Counted from the stretch's first letter, positions 1 through 5,963 are shown. The stretch is DNA of 8,725 nt from Merdiplasma sp905207905 (GCA_902475025.1 CABRXX010000089.1:1-8725); one strand, 5' to 3'. Notes: generated from the letters alone by a model not told the origin. Program-made: numbers and translations.

Positions 1-1
1 C

Positions 2-202
2 GATCAAACATCGTTGGAGGAAATTATTGCTTCCGCGCAAAAAAAGGCAGAGACAGCCAATGCAGAAAATAATGCCGAGGCATTGGAAAAACTGAAACAA
101 AGAATTCAGGAAGCAAAGGATCTGATTTCAGAAAATGCATCGGAGGAGAAGTTCGGAATTGCGTATTTAAATTTAATACTGGCAATAAATGAAATAGAGT
201 AA
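2..202 (+). CDS. C-terminal fragment of an unrecognised helical protein (5' end outside window)
   Basis: The reading frame is open from the left edge (frame starting at base 2, DQTSLEEI...) to a TAA at 200-202, giving 66 visible residues. The TTG at 14 lacks a ribosome site and the frame is open upstream of it, so it is not taken as the start and the gene is treated as truncated. The visible part is strongly charged, rich in Ala, Glu, Lys and Gln, and has no Pro or Gly-rich breaks until near the end, as in an amphipathic helical or coiled-coil tail. The last residues (IAYLNLILAINEIE) are more hydrophobic. Helical lids of Hsp70-type chaperones look broadly similar, but no diagnostic motif is present, so I assign no function. 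An intrinsic terminator follows 18 nt after the stop. Confidence 0.6.
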   Translation, partial: DQTSLEEIIASAQKKAETANAENNAEALEKLKQRIQEAKDLISENASEEKFGIAYLNLILAINEIE

Positions 203-220
203 ATAAAGCAGCAGAGACGG

Positions 221-248
221 AAAAGGCTGCTTAGAGAAGTGGCCTTTT
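221..248 (+). terminator. Intrinsic terminator of the upstream partial gene
   Basis: Bases 221-232 (AAAAGGCTGCTT) pair with 237-248 (AAGTGGCCTTTT) around an AGAG tetraloop. This gives a 12-bp stem including two G-U pairs, with a leading A-run facing a short U-run. It lies 18 nt after the stop at 202. The U-run is only four bases and is followed by GCCC, so termination efficiency may be moderate. Confidence 0.6.
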
Positions 249-333
249 GCCCGGATGAAAAAACGCAATGATCCAATGGAACGAAAGAGCTGCACTCGTT
301 CCGATGCGCCAAACATTCCAATGAGCCTTTTAT

Positions 334-366
334 AAAAAAAGAAGTCTGTGAACAGACTTCTTTTTT
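334..366 (-). terminator. Intrinsic terminator of the malQ-plsC transcript (possibly bidirectional)
   Basis: GAAGTCTG (341-348) and CAGACTTC (353-360) form a perfect 8-bp stem with loop TGAA. It is extended by A-run/T-run pairing (334-340 with 361-366). Read on the - strand it lies 21 nt beyond the plsC stop and ends in seven U residues. The + strand also shows six T residues after the stem, so it could stop read-through from the left-hand gene. Confidence 0.88.
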
Positions 367-386
367 AAGTTTCAAAACTGGAAGGA

Positions 387-1124
387 TTATATAGTTACAT
401 TTTTATCCAGCATTTCCTGCATGATTTTCTGAACGTATTTACCGATAAATTTCTTTTCCTCTTTTGAAAGCTGATTCGGATAGATGGGAGCTCCGTATTC
501 GATGATCACATGAGCGGAGCGGATCCAGGGTTTGTGATCTTCAAAAATCTGGGAGGAATGGCTGATGGCCATGGGGATGATGGGACAGCCGGTTTTGGTG
601 GCGATCTTAAAGGTGCCTTCATGGAATGGCTGCATCTTAGTCTCGTCCGGATCCTTTCCTCTGGTTCCCTCCGGGAATACGGTGATGGATACACCTGCCT
701 TGATGTAGTCGATGGCAGTCAGGATGATCTTTAAGCCCTCTTTGATATCCTCCCGATCCAGAAACAGGCAGTGGAGGCCTTTCATCCACAGATTGAGGAT
801 AGGAACCTTTTCCATCTCCTTTTTGGCAATGTAGCCGGTGTAAGAAGGACAGCGGGCGTAGGTTAAGGGGGTGTCAAACAGGCTGCGGTGGTTTCCAATG
901 TAAAGCACCGGCTGATCTTTGGGAATGTTTTCCTCGCCGATCACAGTGACTTTGGTACCGCAAAGCCAGGTGATCACACGGAAGATCCATTGCACCATGC
1001 GAAGACGGATGATTTCGCTGCGTCTGGGGCTGGATTTTTCCATGATCCATAAAAGCAACAGCACCGGAAGTGTGAGGAGCAGAAACAGAACAATGGCAGA
1101 AGCAGCCAGAATTAATCGAAACAT
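387..1124 (-). CDS. plsC: 1-acyl-sn-glycerol-3-phosphate acyltransferase (PlsC/LPLAT family)
   Basis: The product is 245 residues, a normal length for bacterial PlsC. The family transfers an acyl group to the sn-2 position of lysophosphatidic acid to make phosphatidic acid at the inner face of the membrane. All acyltransferase blocks are visible: the catalytic NHxxxxD box at N78-H79 to D84 (NHRSLFD), the FLDRED block at 121-126, the glycerol-phosphate-binding FPEGTR at 150-155, and PIIP at 181-184. A hydrophobic segment at about 6-27 serves as N-terminal membrane anchor. The ATG at 1124 is preceded by AAGGAGGA at good spacing. The gene begins 12 nt after malQ on the same strand, and its ribosome site overlaps the malQ stop, so the two are almost certainly co-transcribed. 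Another acyl donor or acceptor within the LPLAT family is possible; the symbol is given at family level. Confidence 0.88.
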   Translation of the reverse strand: MFRLILAASAIVLFLLLTLPVLLLLWIMEKSSPRRSEIIRLRMVQWIFRVITWLCGTKVTVIGEENIPKDQPVLYIGNHRSLFDTPLTYARCPSYTGYIAKKEMEKVPILNLWMKGLHCLFLDREDIKEGLKIILTAIDYIKAGVSITVFPEGTRGKDPDETKMQPFHEGTFKIATKTGCPIIPMAISHSSQIFEDHKPWIRSAHVIIEYGAPIYPNQLSKEEKKFIGKYVQKIMQEMLDKNVTI

Positions 1125-1130
1125 AAAAAG

Positions 1131-1138
1131 TCCTCCTT
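1131..1138 (-). promoter_or_regulatory. plsC ribosome binding site overlapping the malQ stop codon
   Basis: On the - strand AAGGAGGA spans 1138-1131, six bases before the ATG at 1124. It shares bases 1137-1138 with the malQ TAA (1139-1137). This arrangement favours translational coupling between the two genes. Confidence 0.75.
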
Positions 1139-2681
1139 ACCGATTATAAAGTTTTGTAGTCTGAAGCAGCCATTCCTGCCGCTCCTTGGTCAGATCCTGC
1201 TGAGTGTATCGGAAAGACCAGTTGGCGGCAGCCACTCCAGGAGTGTTCATACGGCTCTCACTTCCCATCAGAAGCAGATCCTGGATGGGGAAGATGGCAT
1301 ATTTGGCAATGGAGCCAAAGCAGAAACGGATAAAGTCCAGTCCCACCATATTTCCGTCGGTATTTCCGTAGCGGCGGATCCGGTCTTTGACGATCTCAGG
1401 CTGCTTCGCATACCACCCCATGGTAGTATCATTGTCATGAGTTCCGGTGTAGCAAATGCAGTTGGCAGTGGTAAAAAAGTGGGGAATATAATTGTGATCT
1501 TCCATATTTTCAAAGCCAAACTGCAAAACCTTCATACCGGGGAACTGGAACATATCCCGAAGCTGTTCCACTTCCGGAGTGATGATACCCAGATCTTCTG
1601 CAAAAATGGGCAGATCCTTCCCAAGCGCTTTTTGGATGGCCAAAAATAGATCTTCACAGGGACCCTTTTCCCAGGTTCCGTTGATAGCGGTTTCTTCATC
1701 GGCAGGTACAGCCCAGTAGGCTTCAAACCCACGGAAATGATCAATGCGCAGATAGTCTACCAGGGTGAGCTGATGACGGATCCGATCAATCCACCATTGA
1801 TAGCCGGTATCTTTGTGATAATCCCAGTCATAAAGGGGATTTCCCCAAAGCTGTCCGGTGGCACTGAAATAATCGGGGGGAACGCCGGCAATGCTGGTTG
1901 GGTAGCCCTTGGTATCCAGCTGAAACAGTTTCTTGTTGGCCCATACATCGCAGCTGTCCAAAGCTACAAAGATGGGGATATCCCCGATGATTTCCACCTG
2001 ATGGTCATGAGCGTATGCACGCAGTTCCATCCACTGGCGGGCAAACATAAACTGAAGAAACTGATAATATTGAATGGTGTCTGCCAGCTTTTCTTTCCAC
2101 AAGGCTTTGCCGGCGGCAGAGGGGGACTTGATCTCATCCTCCCATTCCAGCCAGCAGCGGCCTTCGTGGTAATCTTTTACGGCCATAAACAGGGTATAAT
2201 CCTCCAGCCAGCTGCTCTCATTCTGACAGAAAGCTTCAAACTCTTCCAGAAGCGTTTTGTCCGGAGTGTGGTGAAAGGTCTCAAAGGCAATTTGAAACAG
2301 TCTGGTTTTGTAGGTGATCACAGCACCGTAGTCAGTCTTTCTGGGATTCCACTCCGGCATATCCTGACAGTCCTGCGCAGTGAGCAGCTTCAGGTCAATG
2401 AGCTTTTTCGGGCTGATCAGCAGAGGCTGGCCTGCAAAGGCAGAGAAGCCCTGGTAGGGGGAATCACCGAAACCTGTGGGGCCTAGAGGAAGCACCTGCC
2501 ATAGATGCTGACCGGAGGCTTCCAAAAAATCAATAAAATCGTAAGCACCCTGTCCTAGATCTCCGATGCCGTAAGGGGAAGGGAAAGAGGTGGGATGCAC
2601 CAGAATGCCGGAAAGTCGTTCAGGTACCTTTTTTGCCGGTTTTTCCTGAATATTTTTTGGGGTTTCTGTATGGATATTCAT
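1137..2681 (-). CDS. malQ: 4-alpha-glucanotransferase (amylomaltase, GH77)
   Basis: The product is 514 residues from the chosen start, typical for compact bacterial amylomaltases. The enzyme is cytoplasmic and transfers alpha-1,4-glucan segments between maltodextrins, releasing glucose and making longer chains for phosphorylase. Family signatures seen: SGILVHPTSFPSPYGIGDLG near the N-terminus (24-43), GDIPIFVALDSCDVW (233-247), and the loop GVPPDYFSATGQLWGNPLYDW (266-286). The nucleophile is D314 in LRIDHFRG, the acid/base E362 in FAEDLG, and the third carboxylate D416 in GTHDNDT. The frame is open to an ATG at 2756, but that codon lies at the predicted transcription start of a strong promoter. 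I therefore chose the ATG at 2681, preceded by AAGGA ten bases upstream. It leads the transcript that also carries plsC. Confidence 0.93.
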   Translation of the reverse strand: MNIHTETPKNIQEKPAKKVPERLSGILVHPTSFPSPYGIGDLGQGAYDFIDFLEASGQHLWQVLPLGPTGFGDSPYQGFSAFAGQPLLISPKKLIDLKLLTAQDCQDMPEWNPRKTDYGAVITYKTRLFQIAFETFHHTPDKTLLEEFEAFCQNESSWLEDYTLFMAVKDYHEGRCWLEWEDEIKSPSAAGKALWKEKLADTIQYYQFLQFMFARQWMELRAYAHDHQVEIIGDIPIFVALDSCDVWANKKLFQLDTKGYPTSIAGVPPDYFSATGQLWGNPLYDWDYHKDTGYQWWIDRIRHQLTLVDYLRIDHFRGFEAYWAVPADEETAINGTWEKGPCEDLFLAIQKALGKDLPIFAEDLGIITPEVEQLRDMFQFPGMKVLQFGFENMEDHNYIPHFFTTANCICYTGTHDNDTTMGWYAKQPEIVKDRIRRYGNTDGNMVGLDFIRFCFGSIAKYAIFPIQDLLLMGSESRMNTPGVAAANWSFRYTQQDLTKERQEWLLQTTKLYNR

Positions 2682-2713
2682 AATTATTCCATCCTTATCT
2701 TTAGAAAATAGAA

Positions 2714-2752
2714 GAGAGAGAACGATTGGTTCTGTCTGGAACTTTCTCTCTC
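2714..2752 (-). promoter_or_regulatory. Hairpin at the 5' end of the malQ mRNA leader
   Basis: GAGAGAGAA (2714-2722) and TTCTCTCTC (2744-2752) form a perfect 9-bp inverted repeat with a 21-nt loop. Inside it GTTC (2729-2732) and GAAC (2739-2742) can stack a second short stem. The predicted transcription start is at about 2756-2753, so the hairpin would begin within a few bases of the 5' end of the mRNA. There is no U-run after it, so it is not a terminator. A 5' stabilising stem or an operator are both possible. Confidence 0.5.
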
Positions 2753-2759
2753 CCATGCA

Positions 2760-2788
2760 ATTATATCCAATTGGTTAAGGAATGGCAA
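2760..2788 (-). promoter_or_regulatory. Sigma-A-type promoter for malQ-plsC
   Basis: On the - strand the -35 TTGCCA (2788-2783) and a consensus -10 TATAAT (2765-2760) are separated by exactly 17 bp. Transcription should start about 2756-2753, leaving a leader of about 75 nt before the malQ ATG at 2681. Confidence 0.82.
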
Positions 2789-2804
2789 GGATTAAATCCC
2801 AGGG

Positions 2805-2833
2805 TAGACAAGTTTCAAAAAAGTGATTATAAT
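2805..2833 (+). promoter_or_regulatory. Sigma-A-type promoter for the VOC-family gene
   Basis: TAGACA (2805-2810, five of six matches to TTGACA) and a consensus TATAAT (2828-2833) are separated by 17 bp. The predicted start is at about 2840, giving a leader of about 97 nt. The -35 element lies only 16 bp from the -35 of the divergent malQ promoter. Confidence 0.78.
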
Positions 2834-2936
2834 TCATACCAGGATAGAAAAGAAGTGCATTGCATGATGGCAGGAGAAAATCCTTCAAAATGCTGTATGC
2901 AGGACAGAAGAAGAGAATAAAATCAGGAGGAAACTT

Positions 2937-3308
2937 ATGAAATTCAGGATGTATCATGAAAACTATAATGTTGCAGATTTGGATCGCTCCCTGGCCTTTT
3001 ATAAGGAAGCGTTGGGTCTGAAGGAACAAAGAAGGATTACTGCCCCTGACGGCTCCTTTATCATTGTCTATGTTGGAAATGATACCACGGATTTTCAGCT
3101 GGAGCTGACCTGGCTGAAGGATCATCCGACAGCCTACGATCTGGGAGAGTGCGAATTTCATCTGGCATTTCACACAGATGATTATGAGGCAGCCTACCAG
3201 AAGCACAAAGAGATGGGCTGCATCTGCTTTGAAAACCCGCAGATGGGGATCTATTTTATCACTGACCCGGACGGCTACTGGCTTGAGATCGTTCCGGAGA
3301 AACAGTAA
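2937..3308 (+). CDS. VOC-family metalloenzyme, lactoylglutathione lyase (glyoxalase I)-like
   Basis: The product is 123 residues, a single vicinal-oxygen-chelate unit of two beta-alpha-beta-beta-beta modules. The four metal ligands of GloA-type enzymes can be aligned: H7 (MYHENYNV), E56 (DFQLELT), H75 (CEFHLAFHTDD) and E117 (DPDGYWLEIV). The second, third and fourth sit in the usual contexts and spacings. The closing PDGYWLEI motif is characteristic. GloA converts the methylglyoxal-thiol hemithioacetal to a lactoyl thioester. Many Clostridia lack glutathione, so the thiol cofactor or even the substrate may differ, and other VOC activities are not excluded. A perfect AGGAGG (2925-2930) lies six bases before the ATG. 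The gene has its own promoter and precedes pyk by 109 nt. Confidence 0.85.
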   Translation: MKFRMYHENYNVADLDRSLAFYKEALGLKEQRRITAPDGSFIIVYVGNDTTDFQLELTWLKDHPTAYDLGECEFHLAFHTDDYEAAYQKHKEMGCICFENPQMGIYFITDPDGYWLEIVPEKQ

Positions 3309-3325
3309 GAAGGCTGGCTGAATTG

Positions 3326-3351
3326 GGAAGCCCGTTTGCTTCCTGTATTTT
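3326..3351 (+). terminator. Weak candidate terminator between the VOC gene and pyk
   Basis: GGAAGC (3326-3331) and GCTTCC (3338-3343) form a 6-bp stem with loop CCGTTT, followed by TGTATTTT. The stem is short and the T-run interrupted, so partial read-through into pyk is likely. I see no convincing promoter in the remaining bases before pyk. Confidence 0.35.
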
Positions 3352-3417
3352 AGACAGTGAGCAGTAAGCAGGCGGAGCTGGCCGTTTGGGCGGGTGTTTT
3401 AGAAGGGAGACGGAAGA

Positions 3418-4848
3418 ATGAAAAAGACAAAGATAATCTGCACCATGGGTCCTAATTCTGACAATCGGGAGATTATGAAGGCTCTGGTTGAAAACGGAAT
3501 GGACGTGGCCCGGTTTAATTTTTCTCATGGAAGCTATGAGGAGCAGAAAGCCAGGATGGATCTTTTAAAGAGTGTCCGGGCTGAATTGAAAAAGCCGGTG
3601 GCCATCCTGCTGGATACCAAGGGACCGGAAATCCGCACCGGGTGTCTGGAAGGGGGGAAAAAGGTTACCCTGAAGGAGGGACAGACTTTTACGCTCACCA
3701 CCAGAGAGCTGGAGGGAAATGCTCAGATCTGTACGCAGACCTACCAGGATCTTCCCAGGGATCTGGTTCCAGGAAACCGGGTGCTCATTGATGACGGTCT
3801 GATTGAGATGACGGTCGTCGAGGTGACAGATACAGATGTGATCTGCCGGGTGGACAATGGAGGAGAACTGGGGGAGCGCAAGGGAATCAACCTGCCCAAT
3901 GTAGTGATCCATCTGCCTGCCATCACGGAGAAGGATCGTCAGGATATTCTCTTTGGCATTGAGCAGGACATTGATTTTATCGCGGCTTCCTTTGTGCGGA
4001 ACGCAAAGGCCATCAAAGAGATCAAGAAAATACTGAAGGAACACGATGCGGAGCACATTGATGTGATCGCCAAGGTGGAAAATGCAGAAGGGCTGGAGCA
4101 TATTGATGAGATTATCCGGTATGCGGACGGAGCCATGGTGGCCAGAGGGGATATGGGCGTGGAGATCCCTGCCTATGAGGTTCCCTATTATCAGAAGCTG
4201 ATCATTGATAAGTGCAATTCCCAGTACAAGCCGGTGATCGTAGCCACTCAGATGCTGGATTCTATGATCCGCAATCCCAGGCCCACCAGGGCAGAGGTAA
4301 CGGATGTGGCCAATGCGATCAATCAGAGCACAGATGCCATTATGCTTTCCGGAGAGACTGCCATGGGAAAATACCCGGTGGAAGCATTAAAGACAATGGT
4401 CAAGATTGCAGAGTATACAGAGAGCAAACTCAAATATGAGATTCCCGATTATGAGATGTTAAAAGGAGCCAGCGTTTCCAGCGCTGTGGGAGTAGCAGCG
4501 GTGCAGACCGCCTCCCATGTCCATGCCAAGTGCATTGTTACCCCCACCATGTCCGGCCAGACAGCCAGATTGGTGTCCAACATCCGCCCCAAAGCGCCCA
4601 TTTACGCGGTGACGCCCAATGAGCGGGCTCAGAGGAAAATGATGATCGACTGGGGAGTAAAGCCTCTTCGGGGTTACCAGGAGGATTCTACAGAGAACAT
4701 TATCTCTCATGCCATGTATGTGGTGAAGCGGGAAAAGCTGGTGGAATCCGGAGATATGGTGGTGTTCACAGCAGGAGATCCCTCCACGAACTTGGTTCGG
4801 GGAAAGGGTAACATGACCAATATGCTTCATGTGATGGAGGCAAAATAA
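3418..4848 (+). CDS. pyk: Pyruvate kinase
   Basis: This enzyme transfers phosphate from phosphoenolpyruvate to ADP, the last step of glycolysis, in the cytoplasm. The product is 476 residues and covers the standard A, B and C domains. It lacks the extra C-terminal phosphohistidine-like domain of the approximately 585-residue Bacillus type. Seen in order: KTKIICTMGP (3-12), R32 with NFSHG (34-38), LLDTKGPEIRTG (64-75), DDGLIEM starting the later B domain (125-131), catalytic K219 in IAKVEN, Mg ligands E221 and D245 (ARGDMG), and ATQMLDSM with RPTRAEVTDVANA (276-300). The C domain has TMSGQTARLVS and RGKGNMTN. E71 within DTKGPEIRT is the glutamate that marks K+-dependent pyruvate kinases (K+-independent ones carry Lys there). 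The start ATG follows AAGGGAGA. Co-transcription with the VOC gene is possible. Confidence 0.97.
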   Translation: MKKTKIICTMGPNSDNREIMKALVENGMDVARFNFSHGSYEEQKARMDLLKSVRAELKKPVAILLDTKGPEIRTGCLEGGKKVTLKEGQTFTLTTRELEGNAQICTQTYQDLPRDLVPGNRVLIDDGLIEMTVVEVTDTDVICRVDNGGELGERKGINLPNVVIHLPAITEKDRQDILFGIEQDIDFIAASFVRNAKAIKEIKKILKEHDAEHIDVIAKVENAEGLEHIDEIIRYADGAMVARGDMGVEIPAYEVPYYQKLIIDKCNSQYKPVIVATQMLDSMIRNPRPTRAEVTDVANAINQSTDAIMLSGETAMGKYPVEALKTMVKIAEYTESKLKYEIPDYEMLKGASVSSAVGVAAVQTASHVHAKCIVTPTMSGQTARLVSNIRPKAPIYAVTPNERAQRKMMIDWGVKPLRGYQEDSTENIISHAMYVVKREKLVESGDMVVFTAGDPSTNLVRGKGNMTNMLHVMEAK

Positions 4849-4919
4849 GAAGAAAAATAGTATGAAAAATAAGTAGAAATAAGGAACAGGAAATCCATAG
4901 AATAGAGCGCTTTTGGGAC

Positions 4920-4958
4920 TTAAGGAAAATTTAATAATTTTTTACGGGTGTTCTTAAA
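4920..4958 (+). promoter_or_regulatory. Candidate operator: phased TTAAR-like boxes upstream of the response regulator
   Basis: TTAAG (4920-4924), TTAAT (4931-4935), TTACG (4942-4946) and TTAAA (4954-4958) start 11, 11 and 12 bases apart, on one face of the helix. OmpR/PhoB-family regulators bind tandem direct repeats with about this spacing. The position just upstream of the extended -10 suggests autoregulation by the adjacent regulator. This is an inference from spacing; the region is AT-rich, which makes chance matches easier. Confidence 0.35.
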
Positions 4959-5010
4959 CTGCCTCTGCTAGACTAAAGAAAGAAACTGTGTGGTCCGGCG
5001 GGGGCAGTTT
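4956..5010 (+). repeat. Inverted repeat spanning the regulator promoter region
   Basis: AAACTGCC (4956-4963) and GGCAGTTT (5003-5010) are perfect inverted copies. With G-U pairs the stem extends to 14 bp (4956-4969 with 4997-5010) around a 27-nt interval. If transcription begins near 4980 as proposed, the left arm is not in the RNA and the symmetry acts only at DNA level. If a longer transcript from pyk reads through, both arms would be present. It may also be chance. Confidence 0.4.
4966..4974 (+). promoter_or_regulatory. Candidate extended -10 promoter for the two-component operon
   Basis: TGCTAGACT carries the TG of an extended -10 followed by TAGACT (4969-4974). No good -35 hexamer is seen 16-18 bp upstream, which suits a promoter helped by an activator bound at the phased boxes. 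The predicted start at about 4980 leaves a leader of roughly 230 nt. Confidence 0.4.
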
Positions 5011-5012
5011 GC

Positions 5013-5139
5013 TTTATGGGGATGATGCAAACCATCTTTGGCGGTACCCTTTCGGGTGTTTTTTCTGAAAACGAATCTGTTTTTTGAAAAAGCACACCGA
5101 AAATCCACCGGGATTAGTATTTTGCAGCATCCCCATAAA
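5013..5139 (+). repeat. 127-nt nested imperfect inverted repeat in the response-regulator leader
   Basis: The outer arms 5013-5031 and 5121-5139 match as inverted copies at 18 of 19 positions (one A/G mismatch, 5025 against 5127). Within them, 5050-5065 pairs with 5086-5102 as 16 bp, counting one G-U pair and one bulged A at 5096. Between the two stems lie 18-nt segments on each side that pair only at CGGT/ACCG (5042-5045 with 5107-5110). The apical loop is 20 nt with four further A-T pairs possible. The whole would fold into a rod in RNA or a cruciform in DNA, ending 69 nt before the regulator start. No open frame across it looks like a real gene. No target-site duplication is visible at the ends. 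Function unknown. Confidence 0.75.
5043..5064 (+). terminator. Weak attenuator-like hairpin within the long inverted repeat
   Basis: ACCC (5046-5049) and GGGT (5054-5057) form a short stem with loop TTTC, extendable by up to three G-U pairs (5043-5045 with 5058-5060). T residues continue to 5064. The stem is weak. It competes with the 5050-5065/5086-5102 pairing, so terminator and anti-terminator states are conceivable but unproven. Confidence 0.25.
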
Positions 5140-5208
5140 AAATATAAGAAAAGCGCGGATTCCAGGAGGAGAGCAGAAAATAATTTTGCAGATACAAGGG
5201 GGAGCAAG

Positions 5209-5910
5209 ATGTATAATATTTTAGTTTGTGACGATGAAAAAGAGATTGTTGATGCAGTGGAGATCTATCTGATGCAGGAAGGATATCAGGTGTTCAAAGC
5301 CTATGACGGCAAACAGGCTCTGGAACTGATGAAGAAGGAGAAGATCCATCTTTTGATTCTGGATTTGATGATGCCGGAGATGGACGGTATCCACGCCACT
5401 TTGAAGATCCGCGAGGAGAGCAGCATTCCCATTATCATTCTGTCAGCCAAATCTCAGGACAGCGATAAGATTTTGGGACTGAATATCGGGGCGGACGATT
5501 ATGTGACAAAGCCCTTCAATCCTTTGGAGTTGGTGGCCAGGGTAAAATCTCAGCTCCGTCGGTATACCACTCTTGGCACCATTCAGGAGGCCAGGGAGGA
5601 GGAGCACGTTTACCGCACCGGAGGGCTGATGGTAAATGATGAACGCAAGGAAGTGACTGTGGATGGGGAGCCGGTTAAGCTCACCAGGATTGAGTACAAT
5701 ATCCTGCTGCTGCTGATCATGAATAAGGGAAAGGTGTTCTCTATTGACCAGATCTATGAGCAGATCTGGAAGGAGGAGGCTTTCTGCGCAGACAATACCG
5801 TGACCGTCCACATCCGTCACATCCGGGAAAAGATTGAGATTGATCCCAAGAATCCCAGGTATCTGAAGGTAATGTGGGGGATTGGGTATAAGATTGAGAA
5901 TATTTCATAA
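5209..5910 (+). CDS. OmpR/VanR-type DNA-binding response regulator
   Basis: The product is 233 residues. The receiver domain (about 1-118) has the acidic pair D8-D9, phospho-acceptor D52 in LILDLMMPEMDG, S79 in ILSAK and K101 in TKPF. A linker at 119-136 leads to a C-terminal winged helix (about 137-230) ending NTVTVHIRHIREKIE ... VMWGIGYKIE, close in style to VanR. On phosphorylation by its partner kinase it should dimerise and bind tandem DNA repeats. The frame is open upstream to 5038, but that stretch is the leader inverted repeat. The ATG at 5209 has GGGGGAG upstream and starts MYNILVCDDE, the usual beginning of a receiver domain. The cognate kinase follows 53 nt later in the same operon. 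Specific target genes cannot be told from sequence. Confidence 0.95.
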   Translation: MYNILVCDDEKEIVDAVEIYLMQEGYQVFKAYDGKQALELMKKEKIHLLILDLMMPEMDGIHATLKIREESSIPIIILSAKSQDSDKILGLNIGADDYVTKPFNPLELVARVKSQLRRYTTLGTIQEAREEEHVYRTGGLMVNDERKEVTVDGEPVKLTRIEYNILLLLIMNKGKVFSIDQIYEQIWKEEAFCADNTVTVHIRHIREKIEIDPKNPRYLKVMWGIGYKIENIS

Positions 5911-5963
5911 CCTTCCGGAGATTGGGACGTATTTTACAGAAGGGAAACAAGGAGCACCGATTT

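Noticed and set aside
278..302. Inverted repeat GGAACGA/TCGTTCC between the two left-hand terminators
   Set aside because: The 7-bp stem with an 11-nt loop has no U-run and no context. It is too weak to annotate.
1737..2486. 249-codon open frame on the + strand opposite malQ
   Set aside because: It is antisense to a well-supported GH77 gene, has no family features, and is a shadow of the real frame.
4926..4944. AT-rich hairpin (AAAATT/AATTTT) with T-run after pyk as a terminator
   Set aside because: The stem has no G-C pairs and lies about 80 nt after the pyk stop within the proposed operator region, so it is unlikely to terminate efficiently.
5031..5060. T-box-like GGTACC/ACCGCC sequence
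   Set aside because: The conserved AGGGTGGTACCGCG antiterminator motif is not present on either strand, and the downstream genes are not amino-acid related.
5038..5208. N-terminal extension of the response-regulator frame
   Set aside because: The extension encodes the leader inverted repeat, has no family similarity, and a good ribosome site precedes the ATG at 5209 at the canonical receiver start.
5922..5963. TTG start extending the histidine kinase by 14 residues
   Set aside because: The only upstream purine-rich stretch sits one base before the TTG, whereas AAGGAG is correctly spaced before the ATG at 5964.
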